A DNA stretch of 64,000 bases from Oceanospirillum multiglobuliferum (GCF_900167095.1 NZ_FUXG01000008.1:1-64000), one strand, 5' to 3'. Positions 19,592-31,307 are shown, counted from the stretch's first letter. Made by a program: numbers and translations. Notes: a model not told the origin generated them from the sequence alone.

Positions 19592-21199
19592 ATGATTTAT
19601 TCAACAGCTCAAAAGCGATACTCAAGCAGATTAAGCTATGCGGTATTAATAACGGGGATTATGTTGTCACTATCTCTTGCATGGGAGGTTGATCGTATTA
19701 AACAAGATACGTTTAATGTTCAACTTACGGCAGATATGAAGGCATTATCACACCACTTGTCTCGTGAGCTATTGATTAACTTTGAGTCACTGTATGAGCT
19801 GAAAGGATTTGTTGATAATTCAGAACAACTGGATCAACAGGCTTTTAATAATGTGGCAACAGGTACTTTGGCACGCCATCCGCAGATACGCTATTTACAA
19901 TGGGTTGCAGCCCTACCTTTATCAGCCCAAACAAACATCCCTTTAATATTGCAGAACCAGCGCTACCAACTATCAAATACCGCTATTTCCTCTAATGAAG
20001 TACGCGTCTATCCCTTAATTTTTTCCGCTCCAAATTTAGGTGAGGTTAATCGGCTTGGGCAGGATGTTGGGCGTATTCCTGAGTTGAATAGCGCGTTTCA
20101 AACAGCTGTAAACAAGGGGCAGCTTGTCATGTCATCACCCTTTATCAAAACTAGAGGAGATATATCAGAAAAAGTTTTTGTGGTGACATTGCCTGTTTTT
20201 CGAGGTGAATCAGGAACCCAAACTGCACGTAGTGAAAATATAAAAGGCTTTATTGTCGCAGGCTTTAATATGAACAGCATTATTCGAGAGGTGATGTCTG
20301 GATCAAGACTATCAGGACTACATTTAAGCTTAATTGATCTCACCGCCCTTGAAGAGCAGTTTCAAGAGTCTGCCACTCTTTATCAGCAACAGCCTGCCAC
20401 ACCACCTATGACTGAATATCAACAGCGTTTCTCTTTAAGCAATATCGGCAACCATCAGTGGCAACTGCTTGTTGCACCATCAGAGGGTTTTGTTAGCGAA
20501 AACAAAAGCGACCTAGCCTACATCGTTATGTTGTTTGGTTTAGTGGTAACAGGACTACTATCAGCTTATTTAAGAATGACATCTAAACGAGCCTTTGAGA
20601 TTGAAGAAATAGTCACACAAAGAACCCATGATTTGCATGAAGTTACTAAGCAGCTGAAACACATTTCACAAACAGACGAATTAACAGACATTGCTAACCG
20701 TCGCCATTTTGATCATGAGTTTGATCAAGAATGGAAGCGCACAAGACGAGAGCAGCAGCCTATATCGCTGGTGCTCTTTGATCTTGATTTTTTCAAGCAA
20801 TACAACGATCACTATGGCCATCTTCAAGGAGACGAGTGCCTCATAAACATCTCAGAGTTAATTAAATCGGTTATCAGTCGACCTGGCGATCTTTTTGCTC
20901 GTTTTGGTGGGGAGGAGTTTGTTTTATTGTTGCCAAATACACCTATTGAAGGTGCTATGAAGATAGCTGAAGAGTGCAGGCAGCTAGTTGAATCGATCTC
21001 AATTCCACATCAAAAATCATCAATTTCTGAGGTTGTCACTATCAGTGCTGGTGTCTATACATTAATACCTAATGGGGAAATTGATAGAGATCAAATGCTA
21101 GATTTAACAGATCAAGCCCTATATCTGGCCAAAGAGCAGGGTAGAAATAGAGTCGTTAACGGATTGTTGGCAAAAATTGAAATCAGGCCGAGTAAATAG
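19592..21199 (+). CDS. CHASE-domain diguanylate cyclase
   Basis: 535 aa from the ATG at 19592 (GGGGAT upstream); a longer frame from a TTG at 19523 has no better signal. A membrane helix (about 13-32) is followed by a periplasmic CHASE-type sensor (IRYLQWV block, about 50-270), a second helix (about 308-330), a short coiled coil and a GGDEF domain with GGEEF at about 439-443. The RPGD directly upstream (ISRPGDLFARF) matches the RxxD inhibitory site, so product feedback is likely. Predicted to make c-di-GMP on binding an unknown periplasmic ligand. Single gene. Confidence 0.92.
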   Translation: MIYSTAQKRYSSRLSYAVLITGIMLSLSLAWEVDRIKQDTFNVQLTADMKALSHHLSRELLINFESLYELKGFVDNSEQLDQQAFNNVATGTLARHPQIRYLQWVAALPLSAQTNIPLILQNQRYQLSNTAISSNEVRVYPLIFSAPNLGEVNRLGQDVGRIPELNSAFQTAVNKGQLVMSSPFIKTRGDISEKVFVVTLPVFRGESGTQTARSENIKGFIVAGFNMNSIIREVMSGSRLSGLHLSLIDLTALEEQFQESATLYQQQPATPPMTEYQQRFSLSNIGNHQWQLLVAPSEGFVSENKSDLAYIVMLFGLVVTGLLSAYLRMTSKRAFEIEEIVTQRTHDLHEVTKQLKHISQTDELTDIANRRHFDHEFDQEWKRTRREQQPISLVLFDLDFFKQYNDHYGHLQGDECLINISELIKSVISRPGDLFARFGGEEFVLLLPNTPIEGAMKIAEECRQLVESISIPHQKSSISEVVTISAGVYTLIPNGEIDRDQMLDLTDQALYLAKEQGRNRVVNGLLAKIEIRPSK

Positions 21200-21317
21200 T
21201 CTAAATAATCACACACTCCCATATCTGAACTTTTATACTGAAACAGCTTAGGGGTGATCTAAGTCAAGATTACTATCATCCCTATTGCCTAGCTAGTCGA
21301 TCTAATCTATAAACAGG

Positions 21318-21346
21318 TTTACATATATTAATAAGCCTCATGTAAA
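21318..21346 (+). promoter_or_regulatory. Candidate sigma-70 promoter for the C45 hydrolase/kinase operon
   Basis: TTTACA (21318-21323) and TGTAAA (21341-21346) are separated by exactly 17 bases, about 105 bases before the first start codon. The match is moderate (5/6 and 4/6). Confidence 0.35.
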
Positions 21347-21451
21347 GCGTTACCGTAAAGAATGTTCATATTTTTCCAATCATTGATCGGAAAATGCCGA
21401 AATACTTTTTGCTCAGTGCTTATTGGCGTAAAAAATAAAAGGGAATTTATA

Positions 21452-22888
21452 ATGAACGAATCATTTCAACACTCTACGATCTTAAGCAAAGGCAGTATTG
21501 ATAATGTGCAAGGTGTTAAGATCATTAAGCTATCTGGTAACTCCTATGAAATTGGTTTTCAGCATGGTTACCTTTTAGCAGACAATATTCGGTTGATGAT
21601 AGAGCAAACATTACCTGCGGCAGCTGCCGTTATTGCAAAAACATTGCATAGTGATTTCGATACAGCATTTGAAAAAATGCAACGCGCAGCGAAGCTGGCC
21701 CGTCCTTATCTGCCTGAGGAGCTTGTCGCTGAGATGAGGGGGATTGCTGATGGCGCAAATGCTGCGGGTTATTCAACAAATTTTGAGACTATCCAGCTAT
21801 GGAATACCATGTATGACCAGTGGTGTATCTATGCTCATCCACATTATTGGGATATAGATAATCCAGAGCGTAAAGGCCAATACCCTAATGGTAAGGCTGG
21901 TACTCATGTTCTAGCTGGAGCGGGATGCAGTAGCTTTTCAGCATGGGACGAATCCGCAGGTGGCGATGGAAAGCTTATTTTTTGTAAAAACGAAGACAAT
22001 CTGAATCTCCCTGCTCAATTAGAAAACCGCTACCTTTTTGTTGTTAACCCTGATATTGGTAATGCCCACTTATACCTATGCTTTCCAGGCATGATTGGTA
22101 TGGATGGTGGTTTTAACGATAAAGGCATTACCATGATGACGCAGTATAGCGCCTCTATCCATGAAACGATGGAAGGCTGTGGTATAGGTGTTTTTACACG
22201 TTTGCTGCTGACTCATGCGAATAATTTAGATGAAGCCAAACAAGTATTCTTTGATCATCCCCGTTGTACAGGCATCGCTTATCACTGTGCTGATGCCATT
22301 AATAAGAAAGCCTGCGTAGTAGAAACCTCTGCAAAAATGGTGACAGTTCGCGACCCAATGCCTAACTTTTCTCGGCTATGGCAAGCGAATGATTCAATTT
22401 GCTACCCGGGTTATCAAGCTTATTACGGCTACAACATGGTAGCTGATCAGCAGCTAGTATATGAGCTTGCTGATGTGAGTAGTATTCAGTCTTATCTCGA
22501 TAGTATGAAAGCGCCATACAACATGGTTGTGCCTGCACCCTGCCGATTTGAACGTTATGATCAGTTACTTCAGAACTATTATGGCGAAATTGATGTGAAT
22601 GCTGCTATCAGTATTGTGAGCGACCGTTTCGATCCTTACACCAAAATGACGCGCCCGAAAGATGCGCCATCTTATACCAATAATATTATGGCCAGTATCA
22701 GTGCGAAATATCCTGAAGACCTCTTCACAGAAAGCCCTAATGGCAGCTTCAAAGCTGGAGTCGCCAATCTGTGGAGCCTAATTGCCTATCCAGAAACAGG
22801 AGACTTTTGGTTGGCAATTGAAGACTTTCCTGCGAATCAAGGTGAGTTTCATCAATTTAATTTAAATAACTTACTGGGTCGAAAGTAA
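21452..22888 (+). CDS. C45-family autoproteolytic acyltransferase/amidohydrolase
   Basis: 478 aa. It matches the C45 (acyl-CoA:6-aminopenicillanate acyltransferase-like) Ntn-hydrolase group: an N-terminal SYEIGFQHG block, ELVAEMRGIADGA, then the Cys159 nucleophile in AGAGCSSF, followed by GKLIFCKNEDN and GMIGMDGGFNDKGI. Such proenzymes self-cleave just before the Cys and then act on amide bonds of acyl-peptides, beta-lactams or phospholipid-like amides. No signal peptide is evident, so cytoplasmic location is likely. The ATG at 21452 fits the family N-terminus better than the longer frame from 21362. It is first of four same-strand genes (binding protein, hybrid kinase, GGDEF regulator) spaced by 3-28 bases. 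The substrate is unknown. Confidence 0.82.
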   Translation: MNESFQHSTILSKGSIDNVQGVKIIKLSGNSYEIGFQHGYLLADNIRLMIEQTLPAAAAVIAKTLHSDFDTAFEKMQRAAKLARPYLPEELVAEMRGIADGANAAGYSTNFETIQLWNTMYDQWCIYAHPHYWDIDNPERKGQYPNGKAGTHVLAGAGCSSFSAWDESAGGDGKLIFCKNEDNLNLPAQLENRYLFVVNPDIGNAHLYLCFPGMIGMDGGFNDKGITMMTQYSASIHETMEGCGIGVFTRLLLTHANNLDEAKQVFFDHPRCTGIAYHCADAINKKACVVETSAKMVTVRDPMPNFSRLWQANDSICYPGYQAYYGYNMVADQQLVYELADVSSIQSYLDSMKAPYNMVVPAPCRFERYDQLLQNYYGEIDVNAAISIVSDRFDPYTKMTRPKDAPSYTNNIMASISAKYPEDLFTESPNGSFKAGVANLWSLIAYPETGDFWLAIEDFPANQGEFHQFNLNNLLGRK

Positions 22889-22916
22889 CTCGAACCTGTC
22901 AACCTCGGAGATAAAA

Positions 22917-24356
22917 ATGTCCTTTAGAGCTGGCTTGCTGTCTGCGCTTATATTCATTTCAACCAGTTTGAGTTTTTCACTTTATGCCGCGTCAAACTCA
23001 AAATCAGAGCAAGCCGTTGCACATGCACAGCAGTATCGTGGCACCACATTAAACGTGGTGTGGAATAAAGGACTGATGTCAAAAGAGGTGTTGCTTTATT
23101 CTGGACCATTATGGGAGCAGCTAACAGGGATAAAGATCAACGTGATTGAACTGGCTATCCCAGAGGTTTATCCATCAGTTGAGAAGGAACACTTTAAGCG
23201 ATCAGGCAGTTACGACATCATCAGTATTGTACCGAATCGACTGCCTGACTATATTAACCTTGATGCATTAGAGCCATTGGATGCTTTCCTAGATCAGTAT
23301 CAGTACCGCAATGATTTAGACGATATTACCCCTGCTTTTCGTGACAACTGGATGAGTGTGAACGGCCAAATTTACAGTATTCCAGACGATGGCGATGTGT
23401 TGCTGCTGTACTATCGGAAAGACCTGTTTGAAGACCCTAAAAACAAAGCGGCCTTCTTAAAGCAGTACGGCTACCCCTTGGCTCCACCCAAGACTTGGCA
23501 TGAATTTGATCAAATTTCAGCTTTCTTCTCAGTAACTTATGCCCCTCAAATGTACGGTAGTGCATTTATGCACCAAGAGCTGTCTCATTATTTTTTCTCT
23601 GAACAATTCCGCATCAACGGCGGTGTTTTCTTTGATGCCAAAACAATGCAAGCAAAAATCAACTCTAAAGAGGGGCTGAAAACTTTAGAGCAAATGATTG
23701 CGCGCCAAAGCTCAATGCCTCCTGGTGTTGAAAACTGGAGTTTTATGGATGTGCTGGGTGCCTTTATTCATGGACAGCTGGCAATGACAGAGTTTTGGCC
23801 GCCAATGGGGCGCTGGGCGGAAGGCTACGGTAAAGACTCTGAGCTTTTAGCTTGGGTACCTAAAAGTCTTGTAGCAGGAAAAGTAGGATATGCCCCCTCC
23901 CCCGGAGGACATGGCGCATTAGCCGCAGGCTTTGGCTTATCTATCGCAAGTACCAGCAACAATAAAGATGCGGCTTATTTGTTCATACAATGGCTCAGCA
24001 GCCGAGAGGTCAGTTTGAATCGTGTGCAAACGCCCTATAGTCTGCGCGATCCGTATCGGATCAGTCATTACAATAGTGCCAGTTATAGGAATTTATGGCC
24101 AAGTGCAGGTGACTATCTAGATACCTTGCAAAAGTCCACCAAAAATGGGCTGTTAGATCTCTCTCTGTTACAGATCAACTTGTATGAAAAATCATTAATG
24201 GAGGGTTTAAAAGCAGCATTCACTCGAAAAATAGAACCTCAGCAAGCACTTGATCACATCGCACGTCAATGGAACCAAATTACGCAGAGTATTGGTGTTG
24301 AAAAACAGCAACATTATTACAAAGAATGGATGAGCAAGCCTTTAGCTTATCCTTAA
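22917..24356 (+). CDS. Periplasmic solute-binding protein (ABC family 1 type) in a signalling operon
   Basis: 479 aa with a signal peptide (hydrophobic core about 7-22, cleavage near YAAS). The mature part looks like an extracellular solute-binding protein of the sugar or oligosaccharide class: LNVVWNKG, GPLWEQLTGIKINVIE, IPDDGDVLLLYYRKDLFEDP and a later GGHGALAAGFGLSI. There are no permease or ATPase genes beside it; it lies 16 bases before a hybrid histidine kinase. In known systems of this shape (for example LuxP-LuxQ or CVE-type), a binding protein presents its ligand to the kinase's periplasmic domain. That role is inferred. The ligand is unknown. Confidence 0.85.
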   Translation: MSFRAGLLSALIFISTSLSFSLYAASNSKSEQAVAHAQQYRGTTLNVVWNKGLMSKEVLLYSGPLWEQLTGIKINVIELAIPEVYPSVEKEHFKRSGSYDIISIVPNRLPDYINLDALEPLDAFLDQYQYRNDLDDITPAFRDNWMSVNGQIYSIPDDGDVLLLYYRKDLFEDPKNKAAFLKQYGYPLAPPKTWHEFDQISAFFSVTYAPQMYGSAFMHQELSHYFFSEQFRINGGVFFDAKTMQAKINSKEGLKTLEQMIARQSSMPPGVENWSFMDVLGAFIHGQLAMTEFWPPMGRWAEGYGKDSELLAWVPKSLVAGKVGYAPSPGGHGALAAGFGLSIASTSNNKDAAYLFIQWLSSREVSLNRVQTPYSLRDPYRISHYNSASYRNLWPSAGDYLDTLQKSTKNGLLDLSLLQINLYEKSLMEGLKAAFTRKIEPQQALDHIARQWNQITQSIGVEKQQHYYKEWMSKPLAYP

Positions 24357-24372
24357 CAATGGATGTGATTAG

Positions 24373-27300
24373 ATGTTTTCTAATATGAGAATCAGAACAA
24401 AGGCGGTGGCTTACACCATTTTTGTTGTTTTATTTACAGCGGCAGTCTCTTTGGTAGGCTCTTTGATCATCAGTATTAGTCAGACTACTGAGGACAATCA
24501 CCAACGCCTAAATACTGCAAGCTCTATGTTTATTCGTAGTTTTAACCGTCTACCCAGCCAGTTAAACGCACGTTATGAGAATTTTCAGCAGCAAGAAAAT
24601 CTTGCAATTCAAACTCTGAAAACAATTGAAGCAGGTTGGAGCTTAGAAGTAGGGTTGGCATTTACGGGCAATTTTGACCTATATGATAAAATTCTACTAG
24701 GTGATCAAACATTAGAACAGTTAGCGTTTTACTACGCGCCAAAACTGGTGGGAGAGGAAAAGCTAGCGCTGTACTACGACAATAAAATTGGTGCTTTGGT
24801 ACAGATTGAAGAGCAGCAGCATTTTAAACGCCTGCCGATTGGTCGCCAACAGATCAAAAACCCAAATATATTTCCTGAGCGCTACAAGCCCTCCGACGAA
24901 TATGCCTTACAGGTGCGAGGCAATGATATTGTATTAATCGCAGAAAAGTCTTACTCCATTGAAACCGCAACCGACCCATATCCTAAGCATATTGGTACTT
25001 TTGTATTCACTAAAGCGGTAAATCTAAATCTTGAGGCACTGAACAAGGAGTTGGGCGTCGTCATTAACCTCTACGACATTAATGGCAAAGCCGCCTCAGG
25101 CGAGGTTGAGATGCCGGATTTAGATCTCAAGCAAAACTATAGCTTCAATCAACTGACGCTTTTGAGTGATAAACAACAACAAACTTATGATGCCATTTTG
25201 GTCCCCTTAGTTGTGAATCGCTCAACGGTAGGCTACGTGTCTGTGAGTATCTCGCAGTCTCTTACCATGCAGCGCATTTTTGATACTTTAAGCCTGTTTG
25301 GTTTATTGGCCTTAATCACAGTCGGCGCGGTAACACTGCTATCAGGACTATTAGTGTCACGCTGGAGTAACACCATTGCAAAGCTTAGCCGAGTCGTAGA
25401 TGAGTTTGCTAAAGGCAATCTCAACGAACCAATCGAGGTTAAAGGTGACGACGAACTGGGCGCACTTGCCAGTAATTTTGCTGTAATGCGCGATTCCCTT
25501 AAAGATCAAATGAGCCAGCTGCAAAGTAAAAGCGAAGAGCTGGCTGAGATGAATAACAACCTTGAGCAGATGGTGGCGCAACGTACTGAAAAGTTAAACC
25601 TGTTACTAACAGAGCTAGAAGCCGCTAAAAATAAAGCCGAAGGCGCAGCCCAAGCTAAGTCTAACTTTCTAGCCAACATGAGTCATGAAATCCGCACTCC
25701 CATGAATGCTGTCATTGGCTTGAGTCGCTTGCTGCTAAATACCAAGCTCGACGAGATGCAAAGTGATTACCTTAATCGTATCCAAGAAGCATCTGACACT
25801 TTATTGGCGGTGATCAACGATATTCTTGATCTGTCTAAAATTGAGGCTAACAAACTTGATCTTGAGAACACAGAGTTTGAGCTAGAAAATGTAATTAAAA
25901 AAGTGGTGAATGTTTGTGCTTACAAGCTTCATGAGAAAGACCTAGAACTGGTGGTTGATATAGCGCCTGATGTACCTTATGTACTATACGGTGACCCTCT
26001 ACGCCTGCAACAGATCTTAATCAACCTTACAAGTAATGCCGTTAAGTTCACCGAAACGGGTAGCATTTATTTCCATATTTCTCGCCTAGAGGCTGAAGAT
26101 AATCACATTAAACTTCAATTTCATATCAAAGATACTGGTATTGGTATGACAGAAGAGCAGCGTAACAAGCTCTTCTTATCGTTTTCTCAAGCTGATGAAT
26201 CTGTTACCCGAAAGTATGGTGGCACAGGGCTAGGTTTAGCCATTTCTAAACAATTAACTGAGATGATGGGTGGTTCAATTTGGGTTGAAAGCGAGTTGGG
26301 CAAAGGTTCTAGCTTTACTTTCACCGTCGTATTGGAGCATCAGCCACAGGTCAATAGTGGGCAGCATTTAGTTAAGTTAGCGCAGGCGAAGTTAAAAACC
26401 CTAGTCGTAGATGACTCTGACATCGCCCGTAAAGTGTTATTAGAGCTACTGAATGCACTGGGTATAGAAGCTGACAGCGCTCATGACGGCCAACAGGCAG
26501 TGGATAAGGTGATTGCCGCAGACCAAGCCAACGACCCATACGAGCTGATTCTTATGGATTGGAAAATGCCGAGAATGGATGGCATTAACGCCGCTAAGCA
26601 AATTCAAGCCCGCGTAAAGCATGATGCACCACATATATTAATGGTTTCAGCTTATGATAAAGATAAAGCCAAGCGCTTAGGTCTAGAGGCAGGTATCAAA
26701 CGGTTTATTGAAAAGCCTATCAGTCAATCCTCTCTTGTGGATGCCATTGTCAGCATGACTAGAGGTCAATATGACTTCTATGATCAGAATAACGTTATAA
26801 ACGCCAGCGTCCCAGATCTTAGCCAATATCGTTTGTTACTAGTAGAAGACAACGAAGTTAATGAAATTGTTGCAAGAGGCTTTTTAGCCAGCACTCACGC
26901 ACAAATAGACAGCGCACAAAATGGGTTAGTCGCACTACAACGTTTACAAGAGCAGCACTATGACCTTGTTTTAATGGATATTCAAATGCCCGAAATGGAT
27001 GGTTTAACCGCTGCAGGTAAAATCAGAAATGAGCTAGGTTTAAAAGATTTACCTATTTTGGCAATGACAGCTCATGCCATGGCGGGTGACGCGAAAAAGA
27101 GCCGCAATGCGGGGATGAATGACCATATTACAAAACCGCTCAACCCAGACATCCTCTTTACCAAACTCGCACAGTATTTAGGGCAACATATCCCTGTAAA
27201 TACAGCGCAAGATACCGCTCAAAGACCCATGAGTGCGTTAACAGCAGAGCAGGCATTACAGTTAGACCAGCTTAAAACTCAAACCTCACTTGAGGTTGAT

Positions 27301-27918
27301 GTTGCCATCTCGCGCCTTCAAGGCAATGCAACGCTTTATTTAGAACTAGTCACCTCCTTTTGGCAGGAAAAACAGCAGAAACAGCAGCAGTTAAAAGCAT
27401 TTCTCGATCAAGAGAGTTGGGATAGTCTTTATCGTGAAGCCCATACCCTAAAGTCAAATGCTGAATATATTGGCGCATCTCTGCTTTCGAACGCAGCAAA
27501 ATCATTAGAGCTAGCAGTAACACAACAATCTTCAGATATTGAGTGGCTACTAACACAAGTTTTAAATGAATTGGAACTGCTTTTGACCCCTTTAAATAGA
27601 GTGTTGAATCAACAAACACTAAATAAAAACAAAGACACCGATAAAAATCAGCCTCAATTGACCCCGATGACTGACGCAGAGCAGAGTAATATTGTTGAAT
27701 TACTGCAACAGTTGAAACCTCTGCTACAACAGAATAATACAGATGCAGAAGCACTTGCGGACTCATTGTTTGACTTAACTAGGCATACCTCAGTCGCCAA
27801 CTTAGGCGAATGTTTGTACGAATTAATCAATGATTTTGAGTTCAGCGCAGCACTTGAGTGTTTAGTTCAAATCGAGCAGCAAATCAAAATAATAACAACT
27901 GAGACACAGCGCGTTTAA
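24373..27918 (+). CDS. Hybrid sensor histidine kinase (HAMP-HisKA-HATPase-REC-REC-HPt)
   Basis: 1181 aa. Membrane helices at about 10-34 and 306-328 flank a 270-residue periplasmic sensor. HAMP follows (about 325-380), then a coiled coil and HisKA with phospho-acceptor His438 in [11 protein letters not shown]. The HATPase N and G boxes are DTGIGM and GGTGLGLAI. Two receiver domains have Asp729 (LMDWKMP) and Asp869 (LMDIQMP), and a C-terminal HPt carries His1024 ([13 protein letters not shown]). This is a full internal phosphorelay. The output partner is probably the REC-GGDEF protein encoded three bases downstream. The binding protein upstream is the likely input. Confidence 0.95.
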   Translation: MFSNMRIRTKAVAYTIFVVLFTAAVSLVGSLIISISQTTEDNHQRLNTASSMFIRSFNRLPSQLNARYENFQQQENLAIQTLKTIEAGWSLEVGLAFTGNFDLYDKILLGDQTLEQLAFYYAPKLVGEEKLALYYDNKIGALVQIEEQQHFKRLPIGRQQIKNPNIFPERYKPSDEYALQVRGNDIVLIAEKSYSIETATDPYPKHIGTFVFTKAVNLNLEALNKELGVVINLYDINGKAASGEVEMPDLDLKQNYSFNQLTLLSDKQQQTYDAILVPLVVNRSTVGYVSVSISQSLTMQRIFDTLSLFGLLALITVGAVTLLSGLLVSRWSNTIAKLSRVVDEFAKGNLNEPIEVKGDDELGALASNFAVMRDSLKDQMSQLQSKSEELAEMNNNLEQMVAQRTEKLNLLLTELEAAKNKAEGAAQAKSNFLANMSHEIRTPMNAVIGLSRLLLNTKLDEMQSDYLNRIQEASDTLLAVINDILDLSKIEANKLDLENTEFELENVIKKVVNVCAYKLHEKDLELVVDIAPDVPYVLYGDPLRLQQILINLTSNAVKFTETGSIYFHISRLEAEDNHIKLQFHIKDTGIGMTEEQRNKLFLSFSQADESVTRKYGGTGLGLAISKQLTEMMGGSIWVESELGKGSSFTFTVVLEHQPQVNSGQHLVKLAQAKLKTLVVDDSDIARKVLLELLNALGIEADSAHDGQQAVDKVIAADQANDPYELILMDWKMPRMDGINAAKQIQARVKHDAPHILMVSAYDKDKAKRLGLEAGIKRFIEKPISQSSLVDAIVSMTRGQYDFYDQNNVINASVPDLSQYRLLLVEDNEVNEIVARGFLASTHAQIDSAQNGLVALQRLQEQHYDLVLMDIQMPEMDGLTAAGKIRNELGLKDLPILAMTAHAMAGDAKKSRNAGMNDHITKPLNPDILFTKLAQYLGQHIPVNTAQDTAQRPMSALTAEQALQLDQLKTQTSLEVDVAISRLQGNATLYLELVTSFWQEKQQKQQQLKAFLDQESWDSLYREAHTLKSNAEYIGASLLSNAAKSLELAVTQQSSDIEWLLTQVLNELELLLTPLNRVLNQQTLNKNKDTDKNQPQLTPMTDAEQSNIVELLQQLKPLLQQNNTDAEALADSLFDLTRHTSVANLGECLYELINDFEFSAALECLVQIEQQIKIITTETQRV

Positions 27919-27921
27919 TCT

Positions 27922-28878
27922 ATGAACCCTAAAGATATGCTTCCAATACAAACTAACCATTCAGAACATAAGTTCACTATTTTGTGTATTGATGATGAAA
28001 CTAGCAATCTCAAAATTCTCTCTACATTATTGAGAGGCGATTACCAAGTTATCGCCAGTAAGCAGGCGTCAGAAGGGTTAGCAAAAGCCATTGAAACGCA
28101 ACCCGACTTGATTTTACTTGATGTGGTGATGCCTGAAATCAGCGGCTTTGAGCTTATTGTGCAGCTGAAAAACCACCCAAACCTGCACAATACACCTGTC
28201 ATTTTTATAACTGGCTTACAATCTCCAGCGGATGAGGCGATGGGCCTAAAGCTGGGAGCCTGTGACTATATTCATAAGCCTTTTAATGCCAGCATTGTAT
28301 TAGCAAGAGTTAAGACTCACTTGGAAATTGTGCGCCAGCGGCGATTATTAGAGCGCTATGCCAATATAGATACTTTGACGGAGCTACCTAATAGAAGAAA
28401 ATGGGATTTAGATACAGCGGAGCGCATTAAGGTTTACAAGCCCCATCCAGAACTATCATTTGTTGGCATCATAGACATTGATCACTTCAAACTTTATAAC
28501 GACCGTTATGGGCATCAAAAAGGCGATACTGTTTTAAGGAAAGTCTCTAATCAAATTGCGCAATACCTGCATGCATTTGGTGGTCATCTGTATCGTTGTG
28601 GAGGTGAGGAGTTCTTTTTTTTCCTGCCTACCACTCAAGAAACCTCTATAGAAAAGCTACTACAAGGCTGCTTACAGGCAGTACGTGCTCTTGCACTCGA
28701 ACACGAGGACTCACCTACAGCACCTATTGTCACCGTTAGTATTGGCGTGGCAACTTGTTCATTTGCTAATGCTGCGGAGGTCAATAGCGCACTTAATCAA
28801 GCCGATCAACTCTTGTATCAAGTAAAACACAGTACTCGCAATGATTATTGCTGTAATGTTCAACTCCAAAATAGCTAG
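27922..28878 (+). CDS. Response regulator diguanylate cyclase (REC-GGDEF)
   Basis: 318 aa. The receiver domain (about 14-135) has Asp67 in LLDVVMPEI, the conserved Thr/Ser-Lys region (HKPF) and the acidic pair near the start (IDDE). The GGDEF domain (about 150-310) has an intact GGEEF at 227-231 and the DIDHFK-YND metal/GTP block. The RxxD inhibitory site is absent (AFGG at that place). Phosphorylation by the adjacent kinase should raise c-di-GMP. The last gene of the four-gene operon; no clear intrinsic terminator follows. Confidence 0.94.
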   Translation: MNPKDMLPIQTNHSEHKFTILCIDDETSNLKILSTLLRGDYQVIASKQASEGLAKAIETQPDLILLDVVMPEISGFELIVQLKNHPNLHNTPVIFITGLQSPADEAMGLKLGACDYIHKPFNASIVLARVKTHLEIVRQRRLLERYANIDTLTELPNRRKWDLDTAERIKVYKPHPELSFVGIIDIDHFKLYNDRYGHQKGDTVLRKVSNQIAQYLHAFGGHLYRCGGEEFFFFLPTTQETSIEKLLQGCLQAVRALALEHEDSPTAPIVTVSIGVATCSFANAAEVNSALNQADQLLYQVKHSTRNDYCCNVQLQNS

Positions 28879-29038
28879 GCTCCTACGTATGTTTTTACCA
28901 AGAGCCTCTATATTTGATAATCCCTTACCGGGAGTTTTGTTCAAGCGTTATCTTTGACTTCAATATTGTACCGTGCCACTTCCCATTACCCTTAAATAGA
29001 TAAATAGGGGTGGCACAGTTATGAATATTTAAAAATGG

Positions 29039-31015
29039 CTATACGCTGAATTGCTGTACCATATTTTCTAAGCGGTGAGACAGATCAGACAATGTTTGGC
29101 TGCTTTGCTCAACTTTATGGGAGGCTAAGGCAGTTTCAGAGTAACGTTGTCGAATATGACTAACATTCCTATTAATTTCTTCAACCGTTACGCTTTGCTG
29201 TTCTGTAGCGGTTGCAACTTGAGTATTCATATCTGTAATTTTGACAATAGACTGGCTGATCTCATCTAGTGCTGTTTGAGCATTGTCGGCATGTTGTGTA
29301 CTTTCTCTCACCTGATCAAAGCTATGCTGCATGACCTTGATAGTTTGATCTGAGCTTAGGCGTACACGACTGATCACCGCCTCAATCTCTCGGGTTGAGT
29401 CTTGAGTTCTCTGCGCTAATGTACGCACCTCATCAGCAACCACCGCAAAGCCCCGCCCCTGTTCACCGGCACGAGCAGCCTCAATCGCCGCATTTAACGC
29501 AAGTAGGTTAGTCTGCTCTGCGATAGTACGAATAACGTCAACCATACTTTCAATATCTGCGGTATCAGCACTTAGGCTGTTCACTGTTTTACTTGAATGC
29601 GCTAAATCTTGTTCCAACTGACGAATGGCTGAAATGGACAAACCTACAACGCTTCGACCTTCCGCCGTTTGCTGATTCGTATTATCAGCTTGTAGCATAG
29701 CATCAGCTGCATACTGTGCTACCTCTTGCACAGTGCTATGCATCTCTTCCATTGCAGCCGCTAGCATTTCAACTTGTTGGTGCCCCTCACTAATGTCGTG
29801 CTCCATTTGATGAGAGACTTTTAGCGTATTGTCAGCAGAGGCTGACAATTGCGTACTGGCCTTACGTACCTGCTGAATAATTTCAACAAAGGCATCCAAC
29901 ATGTTGTTAAAAGAATGAGCGGTTTGTCCAATTTCATCACGACTGAAGACAGGGATACGTGGTCTCAAATCGTGCTGCTGTGCAATTTTCATAATCATCT
30001 GATTTAGATTGATGAGCTGCCCTGAAATAATACGAATCACGCTCAGGCTTAATAAAATAATCGCTGCGACCATACCGATCTGTATTCCCGCAAGGGTGAT
30101 TAGACTATTCTCTGTAGCAAGCGCTTTTTGCTCAACGCGTTGTATGAGTGTATTAGAGCCTTGTTCACTCAGCCGATACAGCTGCTCTCTCCAGCTTTGG
30201 CTAAGCTTATGCCAGTTTTCTTTAGATTGGCCTATCCCAAAATTACCATCTAGGTATATCTGACGTATGCTGCCATGTAGCTTATTGATCTCTTGACGAG
30301 TTTGGCTCTTTTCGATCTCTAGCAATGCTGCTTTGAGTGATGAGTCATCAACCAGATCCGAAAATGATGTTAGATAAGTCGCTTGCTCACTAGAGAGTTT
30401 GATAAAACGTCCATAATAGCCATCAGGGAAAGAGTCATTACTGAAAGTGTGACTTAGAATCCACTCCTCCTGTGCCGCACGCACTTGCGCAGATAGAAGC
30501 ATTGTTAATGCATTTGCAATAGGTGCGGTCTCACTATGAGTATTCATTCGACTTAATTGGTCGACAACATTTTTGATCTCTGTAATGAGTGCAACATAAC
30601 CCTGTGACATTTTTATCGGGTCTTTATGCTGCTGAGCCTGAGTTCTAATTTCAAGCAACTTTTGAAGTGAAATCTCTAGCTGTTGTAGCTGACGTTGTAG
30701 GTCGGCATGACTGAGCTGTTGTACTGCGACCTGCATAGCTGATCGAAAACGCTCAAGCTGCTGGTCTGTGCGCTGCACGGTGTAGGCAGTATCAGTGTCA
30801 GATTGATAGCTACTAGCTTCATTCATAAGCTCATACGAGGTATGAACACTTTCCGTCAACAATTCGGTCGAGAATTGTAGCTGTTTCATCTCCTGGTTAA
30901 GTTTTAAACGATCATAAAAAGTAATGCCTGCGTAGTAGAGCATGCCCGCTAAAGGCAAGAGTAATACAGCAAACAGCTTGACTCTAATAGATAAGTCTTT
31001 GATTTTCTGCAGCAT
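29039..31015 (-). CDS. Methyl-accepting chemotaxis protein with NIT-like sensor
   Basis: 658 aa. Helices at about 12-30 and 307-329 frame an all-helical periplasmic domain of about 275 residues. Its second half ([15 protein letters not shown], then GYYGRF and QATYLTSF) resembles the NIT (nitrate/nitrite-sensing) domain. HAMP and the signalling domain follow ([30 protein letters not shown]). The ligand is not proven; the NIT likeness is the only clue. The gene is divergent from nothing and ends 160 bases after the cyclase operon, on the opposite strand. Confidence 0.92.
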   Translation of the reverse strand: MLQKIKDLSIRVKLFAVLLLPLAGMLYYAGITFYDRLKLNQEMKQLQFSTELLTESVHTSYELMNEASSYQSDTDTAYTVQRTDQQLERFRSAMQVAVQQLSHADLQRQLQQLEISLQKLLEIRTQAQQHKDPIKMSQGYVALITEIKNVVDQLSRMNTHSETAPIANALTMLLSAQVRAAQEEWILSHTFSNDSFPDGYYGRFIKLSSEQATYLTSFSDLVDDSSLKAALLEIEKSQTRQEINKLHGSIRQIYLDGNFGIGQSKENWHKLSQSWREQLYRLSEQGSNTLIQRVEQKALATENSLITLAGIQIGMVAAIILLSLSVIRIISGQLINLNQMIMKIAQQHDLRPRIPVFSRDEIGQTAHSFNNMLDAFVEIIQQVRKASTQLSASADNTLKVSHQMEHDISEGHQQVEMLAAAMEEMHSTVQEVAQYAADAMLQADNTNQQTAEGRSVVGLSISAIRQLEQDLAHSSKTVNSLSADTADIESMVDVIRTIAEQTNLLALNAAIEAARAGEQGRGFAVVADEVRTLAQRTQDSTREIEAVISRVRLSSDQTIKVMQHSFDQVRESTQHADNAQTALDEISQSIVKITDMNTQVATATEQQSVTVEEINRNVSHIRQRYSETALASHKVEQSSQTLSDLSHRLENMVQQFSV

Positions 31016-31307
31016 ATAGGTAGATCCGGGTTCTGTCGCTTTGCGCTAATTTATTGTTTTTAGAATGACCATATAGTCATGCTGTAGACTATAGTATAAA
31101 TTTTAATGTGATACATAATTCTTTTTGTTTTTATTTATTATGAATCGAAAAAGGATAGACAAAATTAGAAGTGGAAACTGCCGATGTAGCATTGTGATTA
31201 GGCTAGTTGAGACAACAGAAGTTTAAGAGACGCTATGCACTTATAAGATCAAAACACTTTACTCAAGTGCACAGCTATTTATGAATGGGGGGGTAAAGCA
31301 TTATCGC

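Noticed and set aside
21241-21280. aggggtgat/atcatccct inverted repeat downstream of the CHASE-GGDEF gene
   Set aside because: It needs a wobble pair, has a long loop and no T-run, so it is not called a terminator.
27350-27766. 138-aa minus-strand frame inside the hybrid kinase gene
   Set aside because: Antisense to the HPt region of a clear kinase; no family features.
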